Shown: positions 6,740 to 14,033 of the stretch, piece by piece | Layout: each line of letters opens with the position of its first letter | How positions within the stretch are numbered: position 1 is the stretch's first letter | Source of the DNA: a virus | IMG/VR virus record: IMGVR_UViG_3300032299_000988 | Location: 1-20,621 of that record | Reading direction: 5' to 3' (one strand) | DNA: 20,621 nt | Position numbers and translations under genes: made by a program | The notes under the pieces: generated by a model | The model's input: only the letters and a program-made list of their open reading frames with translations | What the model was told of the DNA's origin: nothing | Database searches by the model: none

Positions 6740-7837
6740 ATGGCTTATACTTATCACGGAACCCAGGGATGGGTAAAACAACCCAACCGCATTGTTAAGA
6801 CGTTCGACAGCGGACTTTGCTTAATCCAACAGGACTACATTCGCCGGAAGGACAAGGTCGAGTATTTTACCTTTAAAGAAGGTGACGCATTAAGCGTTGA
6901 AGACTCTCAACCGTGCATTGACGGGGCTTTTATTTTTCCAGAACCAGACTATTCGGATATGGGAAACGGTTACATAAAATGCACCGTGACGGCATACGGA
7001 CGAGTTAATAATACGGGATCTGTTACTACGCGGAAAGAAGTAGTTGCCTTGCTTGCAAATGTTTTTGAAATGAAAATGGGGCTAAATTATACTAACAATA
7101 TTGATTATGTTTGCCAAACAGGAGATATGCTAGGCGACGTCAATGTTAGTGCACAACCAATCGGTTTATATGGGGGGGACCCTGATGCTGGTTTGATTGA
7201 CATACCAATTCTAAAAATTGTTCTTGGAGAAAACGAATCACCCAGCACAGTAATCCCACTTAATTTAATTAACATTTTTGTCGCTCAAACAGGCGAGAAT
7301 ATTACAAATAAATTATTTTTTCCAGAAGTCAGGGGATTTAATGAAGGCAACTCAATTCCTTATTTTGGCGATGATTTTACGGGAAGAAAATTATCCGCAA
7401 AATTTAGAATAGATCGAGTTGAAACGACCGATTATGGCCGATTTAAAGAATACACGCTATCATGGATTATCACTGGCGCTCCTACGGTTAGCTTGGGAAC
7501 ATTTATTCGCAAGGGCACTTGGTCTCCGTTTGGTTTTCCCGAAACAACAATCACGGCATTTAGTATTTTATCAACAGGATTTACATTTACTGGCGGAGCA
7601 GGTTATGCTGTAAATCAATCAGGATGCGTCTTGCAACAGCTCGCAGTAAACAAAACTGACGTGATTATAAAACAAGGGGCATCAACAATCACAAGCTTCT
7701 CGGTTGCTGATGCAGTTACAAGAAACAGAGCTGTTACTGGGCTGACAGCAAACACGACCTACGCAATCAGCGTTACGTGCGCTAACAATTATTACCAAGC
7801 AACTGAATCATTGCAGGTAACTACAATTTCTGCATGA
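6740..7837 (+). CDS. Tail tip/minor tail protein with FN3-like C-terminus
   Basis: 365 residues directly after the tape measure, where distal tail and baseplate-type proteins are encoded. The first 270 residues are beta-rich without a motif I can name (WVKQPNRIVKTFDSGLCLIQ near the start). The last 90 residues look like a fibronectin type III module: ITAFSILSTGFTFTGG and then the typical AVTGLTANTTYAISVT. FN3 modules are frequent surface-binding modules in siphophage tails. The gene is clearly AT-richer than the tape measure and uses many TTA, AAT and ATT codons, suggesting exchange. The ATG at 6740 has no Shine-Dalgarno sequence, only an A-rich leader. Confidence 0.6.
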   Translation: MAYTYHGTQGWVKQPNRIVKTFDSGLCLIQQDYIRRKDKVEYFTFKEGDALSVEDSQPCIDGAFIFPEPDYSDMGNGYIKCTVTAYGRVNNTGSVTTRKEVVALLANVFEMKMGLNYTNNIDYVCQTGDMLGDVNVSAQPIGLYGGDPDAGLIDIPILKIVLGENESPSTVIPLNLINIFVAQTGENITNKLFFPEVRGFNEGNSIPYFGDDFTGRKLSAKFRIDRVETTDYGRFKEYTLSWIITGAPTVSLGTFIRKGTWSPFGFPETTITAFSILSTGFTFTGGAGYAVNQSGCVLQQLAVNKTDVIIKQGASTITSFSVADAVTRNRAVTGLTANTTYAISVTCANNYYQATESLQVTTISA

Positions 7838-7844
7838 TACCATC

Positions 7845-8120
7845 ATGAGACCTTTCGCCGCTGATTTTGAAGCACTCGCTAAACAAGGTGGTGACCCTGC
7901 AAGTGGAGGGTATCCCTATACAATTAAATCGAGCGACCTGATGAAGAATTTTGTGTTGGCGGCACTGGATGCAGACGACACGCTTGTTGAGACCATTACA
8001 GGTCAAGGAGGACACCCTCAGCGCAAGCTTAAAATCCCAGCTGTTCCCAGCTCCGGAACCCACGTCCTCGGAGCCGTTGGCGGAACGATACAATGGATCG
8101 CCACGGAGGAGTGCGCTTAA
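7845..8120 (+). CDS. Small phage protein of unknown function in the tail module
   Basis: 91 residues from ATG 7845. Visible segments are RPFAADFEALAKQGGDP, DLMKNFVLAALDADD and a C-terminal strand pair GTHVLGAVGGTIQWIATEE. I do not recognise a family. There is no membrane segment or signal peptide. Its stop codon directly abuts the next ATG, and the last codons contain GGAGGA (8105-8110), which serves that gene. Location among tail adhesin genes suggests a small virion or assembly protein. Confidence 0.55.
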   Translation: MRPFAADFEALAKQGGDPASGGYPYTIKSSDLMKNFVLAALDADDTLVETITGQGGHPQRKLKIPAVPSSGTHVLGAVGGTIQWIATEECA

Positions 8121-8609
8121 ATGGCAACTATAAAGCTACAGCCCAGCGGCAAGGTGGTGCTGAAGGACGGCAAGGTGAGTTGCGGGTGTTGTTGTGGGTG
8201 TCGTGCAATCTCAATACCAGCATCGCTGCGCCCATCAATCGAAAATACAAGCTCATTAAGTGTATGGGGGTATCCTCAAGGAGGATTTACACGCTATTCA
8301 TCAACTTTTTGGAACTCACAAGCCGCAATCCTTCCGCCAAGTAGGAACCCTTTTGGATTATCTTGGAATATCACTTATGAGGATGGGTGTTTAATATCAT
8401 TAGTATTGTCTTACACTTATACTTTACAGCAATCCAGCGTAGCTTATTTTGGAGAAAAAAAAGATTCTTGCATACCAGCGGGATTTGGTGCGGTTGAATC
8501 AACTTTTTTAATTAACGGAACTGAACAATTCCCGTATTTTTATTTAACTGGAACAAGATTTGGTGTCGTTTTTGTTGCTCCTCCTTCAATAGATTTAACA
8601 ATTTTATGA
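8121..8609 (+). CDS. Cysteine-cluster tail-region protein
   Basis: 162 residues, with a good ribosome site (GGAGGA 8105-8110, 10 bases before ATG 8121). The N-terminus LQPSGKVVLKDGKVS leads into CGCCCGC (residues 21-27), five cysteines in seven residues, suited to binding metal or forming disulfides. The remainder is a beta-rich, aromatic domain (SVWGYPQGGFTRYSSTFW). I recall a similar GKVVLKDGKVSC start from other environmental phage tail regions, but this is memory, not a search. The first 90 bases or so are GC-rich and the rest is visibly AT-rich, as if a conserved anchor had been joined to a variable distal domain. Likely a tail appendage or tip component. Confidence 0.55.
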   Translation: MATIKLQPSGKVVLKDGKVSCGCCCGCRAISIPASLRPSIENTSSLSVWGYPQGGFTRYSSTFWNSQAAILPPSRNPFGLSWNITYEDGCLISLVLSYTYTLQQSSVAYFGEKKDSCIPAGFGAVESTFLINGTEQFPYFYLTGTRFGVVFVAPPSIDLTIL

Positions 8610-8857
8610 TATATAAAAAGATTCAAGATAATATTGAAATGCTTAATAGTTTTAGCGAATCTGCTTATAATTTTGCTTGTGCTGCTTTTATGCTAACCCC
8701 CCCTGAAATCCTTGCCTCTCGTGAAGCAACCTGTCAATCTTGTCCTGAATGGAATGATAAAGCTTTAAATGGAACCGGAAGATGCAGTAAGTGCAGATGC
8801 TCAACATGGGCAAAGCTCCGCATGGCAACCGAAAAATGTCCTCTCGGAAAATGGTAA
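8606..8857 (+). CDS. Small cysteine-rich, probably zinc-binding protein
   Basis: 83 residues, start ATG 8606 overlapping the previous stop by 4 bases. Cysteines lie at 43, 46, 60, 63, 65 and 78, in the pattern CQSC, CSKCRC, KCPLGKW. Two C-x-x-C pairs plus a C-terminal C-P-x-x-x-W resemble small zinc-ribbon proteins found near tail fibre genes of several phages. The N-terminal 35 residues form a helix. Composition is AT-rich, like the end of the previous gene, so the two may have moved together. Function is unknown; a structural metal site is the main inference. Confidence 0.6.
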   Translation: MIYKKIQDNIEMLNSFSESAYNFACAAFMLTPPEILASREATCQSCPEWNDKALNGTGRCSKCRCSTWAKLRMATEKCPLGKW

Positions 8858-8881
8858 TGATTTGACAAAACCACCAACACA

Positions 8882-10507
8882 ATGGCACGCGATTTATTTA
8901 TTGACCTGACGAATAACCGGCTCGCAGCGAGCGAGACCAACCTTGCACCCGCCGCACCGCCTGTTTTTACGAAGGGCGACAACGGCACTTTCAACCTCTA
9001 CTTCCTGCAAGCGACCGGAATCATCAACGCACCCTTTACGGTCGTCGATCGCTCCACAACCAGCGTTAAACTCGGCATCGGCTCTCGCAGCGGCCTCCCA
9101 GAGACCGGCGACTACACGCTCACGTTCGGCGGAGACACGACATCAGCGATCCCCGCCGCTGCTACAGCCGGACAGATCGCGACCGCCTTAAACGCGCTCT
9201 CAGCGATCTCAAGCGCAGGAGGCGTGACCGTCACCGGCGCACTCGACGATCACTTCACGATCCGATTTGCAACCGCCGGAACTCGCGGCTCGTTCACGGC
9301 TAATGTTTCGCAGGTCATCCCCGACACCGTAGCCGTCATCGACGAGAGGCTCGCTGGGAGCGCAACGGCCAAAGAGGTCGCAGAGATTCAGCTACGCCTC
9401 ACACCAGCGGTCTTTCAATCTACCTGGACAAACCTCTCGACCACCGTCACCGCTACGATTGCAACGACCGTTACAGGCAGCGGATTGCAAAACGAAATCC
9501 AACGGCTCACATTCTCGCAAAAACCCTTCGCAGGCACGTTCCGCCTGACTTTTCCAAGCATAGCCTTGACCAGCAACACCACAGTCACGGCAGGCACTTT
9601 CATCACGACCGTCACGCACGGACTTGCGCTTAATCAACCGATCACAATCACCGGATTCGATACAACAATCACCGGATTCACTCGCGGCCAGACGCTTTTC
9701 ATCAACTCAATCCCTTCTGTCACCTCGTTTCTTGTTGCGACTACAGCAGGCGGCACGACGATCACTACTGCATCGGCCACAGCAGCAACGACTGCCGGTT
9801 CGATTGCAACATTCCTCCGCCAGAGCGACCCGCTGCCAGCCTCTGCCGTAGCGGCTGATATTGCAACCGCGCTGCAAGCTTTTGACAGCATCGGCGCGGG
9901 TGGGGTCTCTGTGGCCGGTATTGATGGAGAGTTTGCCGACATCACATTCAGCGGAAATAAAGGGTTCTGCGATCAGCCCACAATCACGATCCAGAGCGGA
10001 CTGACGGCCAAGCCCGGCAAGACTGCGGACGTGAACTTTTCGACCTTTGCTCTGCGTGATCTTGTAGGTAGCAGCAACGCGGTCGACCTCGATCTGGAGA
10101 TCGAACTCACGGACAGCGGCACACGCCAAACCGTAATTCTAAGCGGATGCGCAGTGTCGGAGGAGTTGATCGACGCAAATGCGTTTTCTCCGGTGCCTCA
10201 ATTCTCGCTGCCGATTAACTCCGTGGCAACCACAGCCTACACGCTTGCTTTATCGGACGCCTACGGCCTCATAAACGCAACGACAGGCATGACGATCACC
10301 GTCCCACCGAACTCGACAGCGGCATTTGCAACCGGATCACAGGTGTTACTCTACCGCTCCGCAGTTAGCGGCGTGGCAATTACGGCAGGTGCAGGTGTTA
10401 CGATCAATGCAGCGGGTGCAGCCAGCAACCTCTCGAGCCAGCACAGCGTTGCATCGCTCATGAAACTGGGCACGGACAACTGGGTATTGGCTGGCGACAT
10501 TTTTTAA
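8882..10507 (+). CDS. Tail fibre / adhesin with duplicated beta domain
   Basis: 541 residues, Thr/Ala/Ser-rich. Residues 76-138 (YTLTFGGDTTSAI, QIATALNALSAI, GGVTVTG, FTIRFA) are repeated at about 218-373 (TFRLTF, DIATALQAFDSI, GGVSVAG, ADITFSG). The second copy contains an insertion of about 85 residues (227-313). The C-terminal 100 residues (YTLALSDAYGLI, ITVPPNST, GAGVTINAAG, LGTDNWVLAGD) match a domain often found at the tips of phage fibres. Domain make-up and position argue for host recognition or a tail appendage. GC-rich compared with the genes just upstream. The ATG at 8882 has no clear Shine-Dalgarno sequence. Confidence 0.72.
   Translation: MARDLFIDLTNNRLAASETNLAPAAPPVFTKGDNGTFNLYFLQATGIINAPFTVVDRSTTSVKLGIGSRSGLPETGDYTLTFGGDTTSAIPAAATAGQIATALNALSAISSAGGVTVTGALDDHFTIRFATAGTRGSFTANVSQVIPDTVAVIDERLAGSATAKEVAEIQLRLTPAVFQSTWTNLSTTVTATIATTVTGSGLQNEIQRLTFSQKPFAGTFRLTFPSIALTSNTTVTAGTFITTVTHGLALNQPITITGFDTTITGFTRGQTLFINSIPSVTSFLVATTAGGTTITTASATAATTAGSIATFLRQSDPLPASAVAADIATALQAFDSIGAGGVSVAGIDGEFADITFSGNKGFCDQPTITIQSGLTAKPGKTADVNFSTFALRDLVGSSNAVDLDLEIELTDSGTRQTVILSGCAVSEELIDANAFSPVPQFSLPINSVATTAYTLALSDAYGLINATTGMTITVPPNSTAAFATGSQVLLYRSAVSGVAITAGAGVTINAAGAASNLSSQHSVASLMKLGTDNWVLAGDIF
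9644..9679 (+). repeat. 15-bp direct repeat inside the fibre gene
   Basis: ACAATCACCGGATTC occurs at 9644-9658 and 9665-9679, a period of 21 bases or 7 codons, encoding TITGFDT and TITGFTR. It lies in the insertion of the second fibre domain and is a probable short duplication. Confidence 0.8.
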
Positions 10508-10508
10508 A

Positions 10509-11291
10509 ATGATTCTGAGCTTCCCATTTATTGCAGCTTCGTTCGATGCCGACGCTCGAGCATTTATCAACACCAGCGGCGCAACGGCGCGTGCGGAAAT
10601 TAACCATTTCGTCAAGGGCATTAAAAAACTCGGGCTCTACAGCAGCATGGTCTGTTGGCCGCTCCGAAGCTCGCAGAACGCAGGGACAGGCTCGACGGCA
10701 TACTCGCTGGGCGGGCTTGGAACATACAACGGCACGCTCGTAAACGGGCCTACTTGGGGGGCGGATGGGGTGAATTTTGATGGAACGTCAACCTACATCC
10801 AAAATGCTTCGCTCTCTGATAATTCACAAGGAACGCTGGCAGCGTTTGCCTTTACAAATAACCCAATTTTAGCAGGTGATGGACGACGCTTAATAAATTT
10901 TAATTTAGGCATTGAACTTGGAGCAACAAATTCCAGCCCGAACATTGGTATTGAGGCTTATTATACAACTACGCCGTTCGATGGCGTAGGGCGAAATGTT
11001 AATCCTTCAACTTCAATTTCAGGGGTGAGATTTGGAGCATTTGGAGTATTTTCTAACAATCAATCAATTGCACGATACATCAACGATGGGTCAAAACTTT
11101 TAAATTCAAGCGTTGCTACAAATTACACAAGCAGACAAAACGTGACCATCGGGGGGCGCGCTAATCAGCTTTTCTGGGACGGCAGCATATCGTTTGCAAC
11201 GTATTCGACTACGAGATTCACTGACACCCAAGTCTCGGTTTTTTACGCCCTCTATAAATCCACCCTCGGCCAAGGACTCGGACTGCCATGA
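10509..11291 (+). CDS. Lectin-like (concanavalin/LamG-type) tail protein
   Basis: 260 residues. The N-terminus has DADARAFINTSG and then a helix (INHFVKGIKKLGLYSSM). From residue 49 the pattern CWPLRSSQNAGTGSTAYSLG, NGTLVNGPTWGADGVNFDGT is typical of LamG/concanavalin A-like jelly-roll domains in phage surface proteins. Strands continue to the C-terminus (NVTIGGRANQLFWDGSIS). Likely binds host glycans or decorates the tail tip. Bases about 10800-11130 are AT-richer than both ends of the gene, consistent with exchange of the central part. It overlaps the first lysis gene by 4 bases. Confidence 0.65.
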   Translation: MILSFPFIAASFDADARAFINTSGATARAEINHFVKGIKKLGLYSSMVCWPLRSSQNAGTGSTAYSLGGLGTYNGTLVNGPTWGADGVNFDGTSTYIQNASLSDNSQGTLAAFAFTNNPILAGDGRRLINFNLGIELGATNSSPNIGIEAYYTTTPFDGVGRNVNPSTSISGVRFGAFGVFSNNQSIARYINDGSKLLNSSVATNYTSRQNVTIGGRANQLFWDGSISFATYSTTRFTDTQVSVFYALYKSTLGQGLGLP

Positions 11292-11479
11292 TCGACAACA
11301 CCGCTTTTGTTGGGACTTTTGGAACGCTTGTTGCCGCGTCATCCCTCGTCCTAAATCAGGTGCAGGAAATTGATATTTATCTCAAATTCGGCATCTCATG
11401 CGTGGGTCTTTTGACGGCAGTCCTCACCGCAATTTACGTTGGTCTCAAACTCTGGCACAAAACCTACACGAAAGAATGA
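11288..11479 (+). CDS. Holin-like small membrane protein
   Basis: 63 residues with two likely transmembrane segments: about 7-23 (FVGTFGTLVAASSLVL) and 31-53 (LKFGISCVGLLTAVLTAIYV). A short charged C-terminus follows (KLWHKTYTKE). Size, two helices and position three genes before an endolysin fit a class II-type holin, which opens the inner membrane at the time of lysis. It is joined to both neighbours by ATGA overlaps. A second candidate holin lies two genes downstream, so which one makes the lesion is open. Confidence 0.6.
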   Translation: MIDNTAFVGTFGTLVAASSLVLNQVQEIDIYLKFGISCVGLLTAVLTAIYVGLKLWHKTYTKE

Positions 11480-11679
11480 AATCAATCCTACTCGCTCTCG
11501 CCGCAGTTGCACTCCCGGGCTGCATCACGATCCCAATCCCGCCAGTAGGCTCGCACGTCGGCGCCCTCGGCTCCGTGCGAGTCAGTATCGTCTACGAATC
11601 CAACAACACCACAACGCAGAAAACTCCGAGCATGCAATACGCTTTCGAGTCGTTTTCCAAAACCCTAACTGACAAATGA
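11476..11679 (+). CDS. Small lipoprotein in the lysis cassette (o-spanin-like?)
   Basis: 67 residues from ATG 11476. MKSILLALAAVALPGC is a signal peptide of the lipoprotein type with the modified Cys at position 16; the residue before Gly is Pro, which is unusual in lipoboxes. Residue +2 is Ile, not Asp, so outer membrane sorting is expected in a Gram-negative host. The mature part begins ITIPIPPVGS and has no transmembrane helix. Location between holin-like genes and next to the endolysin recalls Rz1-type outer-membrane spanins. No matching inner-membrane spanin with a coiled coil is visible, so the spanin call is tentative. Confidence 0.6.
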   Translation: MKSILLALAAVALPGCITIPIPPVGSHVGALGSVRVSIVYESNNTTTQKTPSMQYAFESFSKTLTDK

Positions 11680-11852
11680 AATACCTCATCCTTGCACTTA
11701 ACAAACTGAATGAATCAAGCACCTGGCGCGGTCTCATCTTGGTAGCCACCGCCCTCGGAGTGCAGCTCGAACCCGAACTCCAGAACCACATCGTGGCCGG
11801 GGGTCTGGCAATCGTGGGAGCGATAAACATTATCCGCAAAGAGCCAAAATGA
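11676..11852 (+). CDS. Second holin-like small membrane protein
   Basis: 58 residues, ATG 11676 to TGA 11850-11852, overlapping the lipoprotein gene and the endolysin gene by 4 bases each. The sequence runs MKYLILALNKLNESSTWRG, then two hydrophobic helices (about 19-31 and 39-53) separated by QLEPELQNH, and a basic end (RKEPK). The N-K-L-x-x-x-S-T-W-R-G start, the Pro/Glu-containing loop and the C-terminal R-K-E resemble small phage holins from Gram-negative hosts. Direct linkage to the endolysin makes this the better holin candidate of the two. The alternative is an antiholin. Confidence 0.6.
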   Translation: MKYLILALNKLNESSTWRGLILVATALGVQLEPELQNHIVAGGLAIVGAINIIRKEPK

Positions 11853-12424
11853 ACCGTGCTCAGATCGAGTCTATGCAGGCTCGCATCGGTGCGAAGCCTG
11901 ACGGTTGGTGGGGGCCGGAGAGCATTCGCGCGCTCAACCGGCATCTCAAGGCTATGCAGCCCGGAACATCGCCAAAGCCCAGCACGGCGGCCTGCACCTC
12001 ATTCTACGGCGACCCGGGCAGCGTGCCGCTGGTGCGGATAAAGCCACCGTTTCAGATGTTTTTATATGACACGCCAAAGCCAATCGACGGCATTGCGATC
12101 CACGCAAAATGTCACGAGAGTTTGCAGTCTATTTTAGAGACCCTGTTCGACTACTACCCGACACCAGCAAACCGCGCAGAGGTAGGCATTGACAGGTTCT
12201 TTGGATCTTACGCAGTGCGTGCCCAGCGTGGCGGCAGTGAGCCAAGTAAGCACTCGTGGGGAGCGGCGGTTGATCTCGACGCAGACCGCAACGGACTGCA
12301 CACCGCGTGGCCTACACGCTCGCACATGCCTCTACGCGTCATCGAGGTTTTCGCACAGCACGGGTGGATCAATCTTGGGGCGACAATTGGTCGCGACGCC
12401 ATGCACTTTCAGATGACCCAGTGA
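11849..12424 (+). CDS. Endolysin: peptidoglycan-binding domain plus M15-type peptidase
   Basis: 191 residues. Residues 1-36 (MNRAQIESMQARIGAKPDG, then WWGPESIRALNRHL) form a short PG_binding_1-type wall-binding repeat. The catalytic part carries SKHSWGAAVDLDADRN (133-148), the S-x-H-x-x-G-x-A-x-D zinc motif with H135 and D142, and DAMHFQ (183-188) with H186 as third zinc ligand and D183 as likely general base. This is the M15 (VanY/D-Ala-D-Ala carboxypeptidase or L-Ala-D-Glu endopeptidase) fold. It cleaves peptide stems of peptidoglycan. No signal peptide is seen, so holin-dependent release is expected. The binding domain is N-terminal, an order more typical of phages of Gram-negative hosts. 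Confidence 0.85.
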   Translation: MNRAQIESMQARIGAKPDGWWGPESIRALNRHLKAMQPGTSPKPSTAACTSFYGDPGSVPLVRIKPPFQMFLYDTPKPIDGIAIHAKCHESLQSILETLFDYYPTPANRAEVGIDRFFGSYAVRAQRGGSEPSKHSWGAAVDLDADRNGLHTAWPTRSHMPLRVIEVFAQHGWINLGATIGRDAMHFQMTQ

Positions 12425-12434
12425 CCCAGTGACC
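12414..12434 (+). repeat. TGACCCAG tandem repeat at the endolysin stop
   Basis: Two full copies of TGACCCAG (12414-12421, 12422-12429) and a partial third (TGACC, 12430-12434) span the endolysin stop codon TGA (12422-12424) and run up to the ATG at 12435. Loss or gain of one unit would keep the stop but change the gap to the next gene. Confidence 0.75.
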
Positions 12435-12686
12435 ATGAAAAACACAAAAATTAAATTACCGCCAGATCGCGAAACAATCATGCTCCAGGTGCGGCAGTTG
12501 CTGGCCGAACACTTTGACTGTGGGGTTGTCATTGTGTCTTGGGAGGACAGCGGGGAGACCTACCACATGCACATGAAGCACGGCAATGAATACGCCTGTC
12601 GCAGCCTTGCCGGTGATGCCGAGGTCATCCTCTGGCCGATCGAAGATGATGACGAAGACGATGAAGAAGAGGAGGTGGAAGCATGA
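12435..12686 (+). CDS. Small acidic protein of unknown function
   Basis: 83 residues from ATG 12435; a GTG at 12429 is also in frame but lies in the tandem repeat. The N-terminal half is basic (KNTKIKLPPDRETIMLQVRQ), the middle is strand-rich (CGVVIVSWEDSG, YHMHMKHG) and the C-terminus is an acidic run (about 72-82, EDDDEDDEEEE). Acidic tails of this kind occur in DNA-mimic and protein-interaction proteins, but nothing specific is recognised. The last codons contain GGAGGTGG, a ribosome site for the next gene, which it overlaps by 4 bases. Confidence 0.5.
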   Translation: MKNTKIKLPPDRETIMLQVRQLLAEHFDCGVVIVSWEDSGETYHMHMKHGNEYACRSLAGDAEVILWPIEDDDEDDEEEEVEA

Positions 12687-12940
12687 AGGCCACTCTTGAA
12701 TTTACCCTGCCGGAAGAGCGCACCGAGCACATCTGCGCAGTGAAAGGCATGGACGCCATTCTCATCATCGACGACCTTCTCAGCGAAATTCGCTCCTTCC
12801 TTAAACACGGCTCTGGCGAGTTCCGCGAATGGCGCGACGAAGAGGGCGAGACACGCACAGGGTGCGAGCACACGCTTGAAAAAGTCCGCAGCTACATTTG
12901 GGAGCTACGCAAAGACAACGAAATCCCCGACCTACCTTAA
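12683..12940 (+). CDS. Small phage protein of unknown function
   Basis: 85 residues, ATG 12683 in a 4-base overlap, with a good Shine-Dalgarno sequence upstream. It begins MKATLEFTLPEERTEHICAV and continues as a charged helix (DDLLSEIRSFLKHGSG, then TLEKVRSYIWELRKD). A K-A-T-L-x-F-x-L-P-E-E start followed by helices resembles short hypothetical proteins seen in many phage early regions. No catalytic residues stand out. Co-transcribed with the acidic protein and probably with the phosphoesterase. Confidence 0.55.
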   Translation: MKATLEFTLPEERTEHICAVKGMDAILIIDDLLSEIRSFLKHGSGEFREWRDEEGETRTGCEHTLEKVRSYIWELRKDNEIPDLP

Positions 12941-12941
12941 T

Positions 12942-13673
12942 ATGACACCGATCAAAAAGTGGAAAAAATGGATGGCTGTAGGGTGCTCGCACGGAGACCT
13001 GATAGATGAGGAGGCGCGCAAGAGTGTTCTTACATTCAAGGAGCGTTGGAAGCCCGACACAACATTTCATCTTGGAGATTTTTTGGACTTAGCCGCATTC
13101 CGCAGCGGCGCAGTCAACGATCCGAACTCAGCCGACCGAGCCGCCAGCGTGAGCGACGACCTGAGCGCAGGCATTGATTTTCTCCACGAGCTTCGACCCC
13201 AGCATATTTTATACGGAAATCATGAAGTGAGGCTTTACAAACTGGCCTCTTCGCCAAACGCCCTCTCAGCGCACGCCGCAACTTTGACTATCCAAGCGAT
13301 CGAGCAGACTGCCAAAAAGCTCAAGGCGCGGTTGTATCCGTATCACATCCGCAGTTACGCCGAACTCGGTGGGACAAAGTTCCTGCACGGCTACATGTTC
13401 AATGTCCAAGCTATACGAGACCATGCAGAGACCTACGGCAACATGCTGATGGCTCACCTACACCGAGTAGGGAGCGAACGAGCAAGAACTCTGGACGGCG
13501 CGACCGGCTACTGCGTCGGCATGCTGGCGCGATTTGATATGGACTACGCAAGCCAACGCCGAGCTACGCTTGCGTGGTCGCAGGGATTTGCTTACGGCCA
13601 CTACACCGACACATCAATTACCGTGAATTTATGCGAGAGAAAAAAACAAAATCCGTGGCTCTTGCCGCTATAG
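12942..13673 (+). CDS. Calcineurin-like metallophosphoesterase
   Basis: 243 residues from ATG 12942; an ATG at 12876 is in frame but lies in the previous gene. The dimetal motifs appear in order: GCSHGD (14-19), GDFLD (45-49), GNHE (92-95), LHG (148-150) and AHLH (171-174). The first motif normally reads D-x-H; here the Asp is Cys (C15-S16-H17), so one metal ligand is altered. The family hydrolyses phosphomono- or diesters, including nucleotides and nucleic acid ends; the substrate is not evident. Phage copies often sit in DNA metabolism or late regions. The 3' end overlaps the next gene by 43 bases. Confidence 0.75.
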   Translation: MTPIKKWKKWMAVGCSHGDLIDEEARKSVLTFKERWKPDTTFHLGDFLDLAAFRSGAVNDPNSADRAASVSDDLSAGIDFLHELRPQHILYGNHEVRLYKLASSPNALSAHAATLTIQAIEQTAKKLKARLYPYHIRSYAELGGTKFLHGYMFNVQAIRDHAETYGNMLMAHLHRVGSERARTLDGATGYCVGMLARFDMDYASQRRATLAWSQGFAYGHYTDTSITVNLCERKKQNPWLLPL

Positions 13674-13912
13674 AAAACGCTTGGTCTCAGGCGTTCGCCA
13701 GCAACATCGTCGAGGATGCAGATGCACTGCGCCAACAAGGCTGGAAAAGCGTCCGCGACATTTCAAGGGAGACCTGTAGGGTGGAACATACAATCTGCAA
13801 CTCAATGAGGGTTGCGGTTGAATCTGGAAAATTTGAATGCAAAAAAACAAGAATTTTTGATTCCGGCAAAGTTGTTTTGGCGAATTTTTACCGACCGATT
13901 ATCAAGCAGTAA
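13631..13912 (+). CDS. Small winged-helix-like DNA-binding protein (tentative)
   Basis: 93 residues from ATG 13631, overlapping the phosphoesterase by 43 bases in another frame. Residues 36-80 (QGWKSVRDISRETCRVEHTI, then MRVAVESGKFECKKTRI) have the spacing of a winged helix: helix, recognition helix, then a wing with K-K and a final strand ending in Y-R-P. Phages carry many such small regulators. An upstream in-frame ATG at 13574 would deepen the overlap. It is the last gene before the terminator-like region, so it could regulate the intergenic dyad nearby; that is inference. Confidence 0.5.
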   Translation: MREKKTKSVALAAIENAWSQAFASNIVEDADALRQQGWKSVRDISRETCRVEHTICNSMRVAVESGKFECKKTRIFDSGKVVLANFYRPIIKQ

Positions 13913-13939
13913 ACGCCAGCAGAACCGCGCTGGCATTGG
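13913..13939 (+). other. Short hairpin following the last gene of the late block
   Basis: GCCAGC (13915-13920) pairs with GCTGGC (13929-13934) around an 8-base loop. There is no immediate T-run, so it may act as an mRNA end structure together with the following stem. Confidence 0.4.
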
Positions 13940-13989
13940 TTGCGAAGGCATGTAAAGCTTTTTCGCAATATTTATTTTTCTTTTTCTTG
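13940..13989 (+). terminator. Probable rho-independent terminator
   Basis: TTGCGAA (13940-13946) pairs with TTCGCAA (13962-13968), and two G-U pairs extend the stem inward. The right arm is followed by a T-rich tract (13969-13987, mostly T with A and C). It lies about 30 bases after the stop of the winged-helix-like gene and before the early-type genes, where a terminator would separate two transcription units. The stem is only moderately GC-rich. Confidence 0.55.
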
Positions 13990-14033
13990 AAGAATTGTCT
14001 TTGCATTTTTCGCAGATGTTAGAAGGTCTGCAC

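Noticed and set aside
8862-8867. TTGACA before the fibre gene
   Set aside because: The expected -10 position reads GCACGC; the nearest AT-rich hexamer is too far away.
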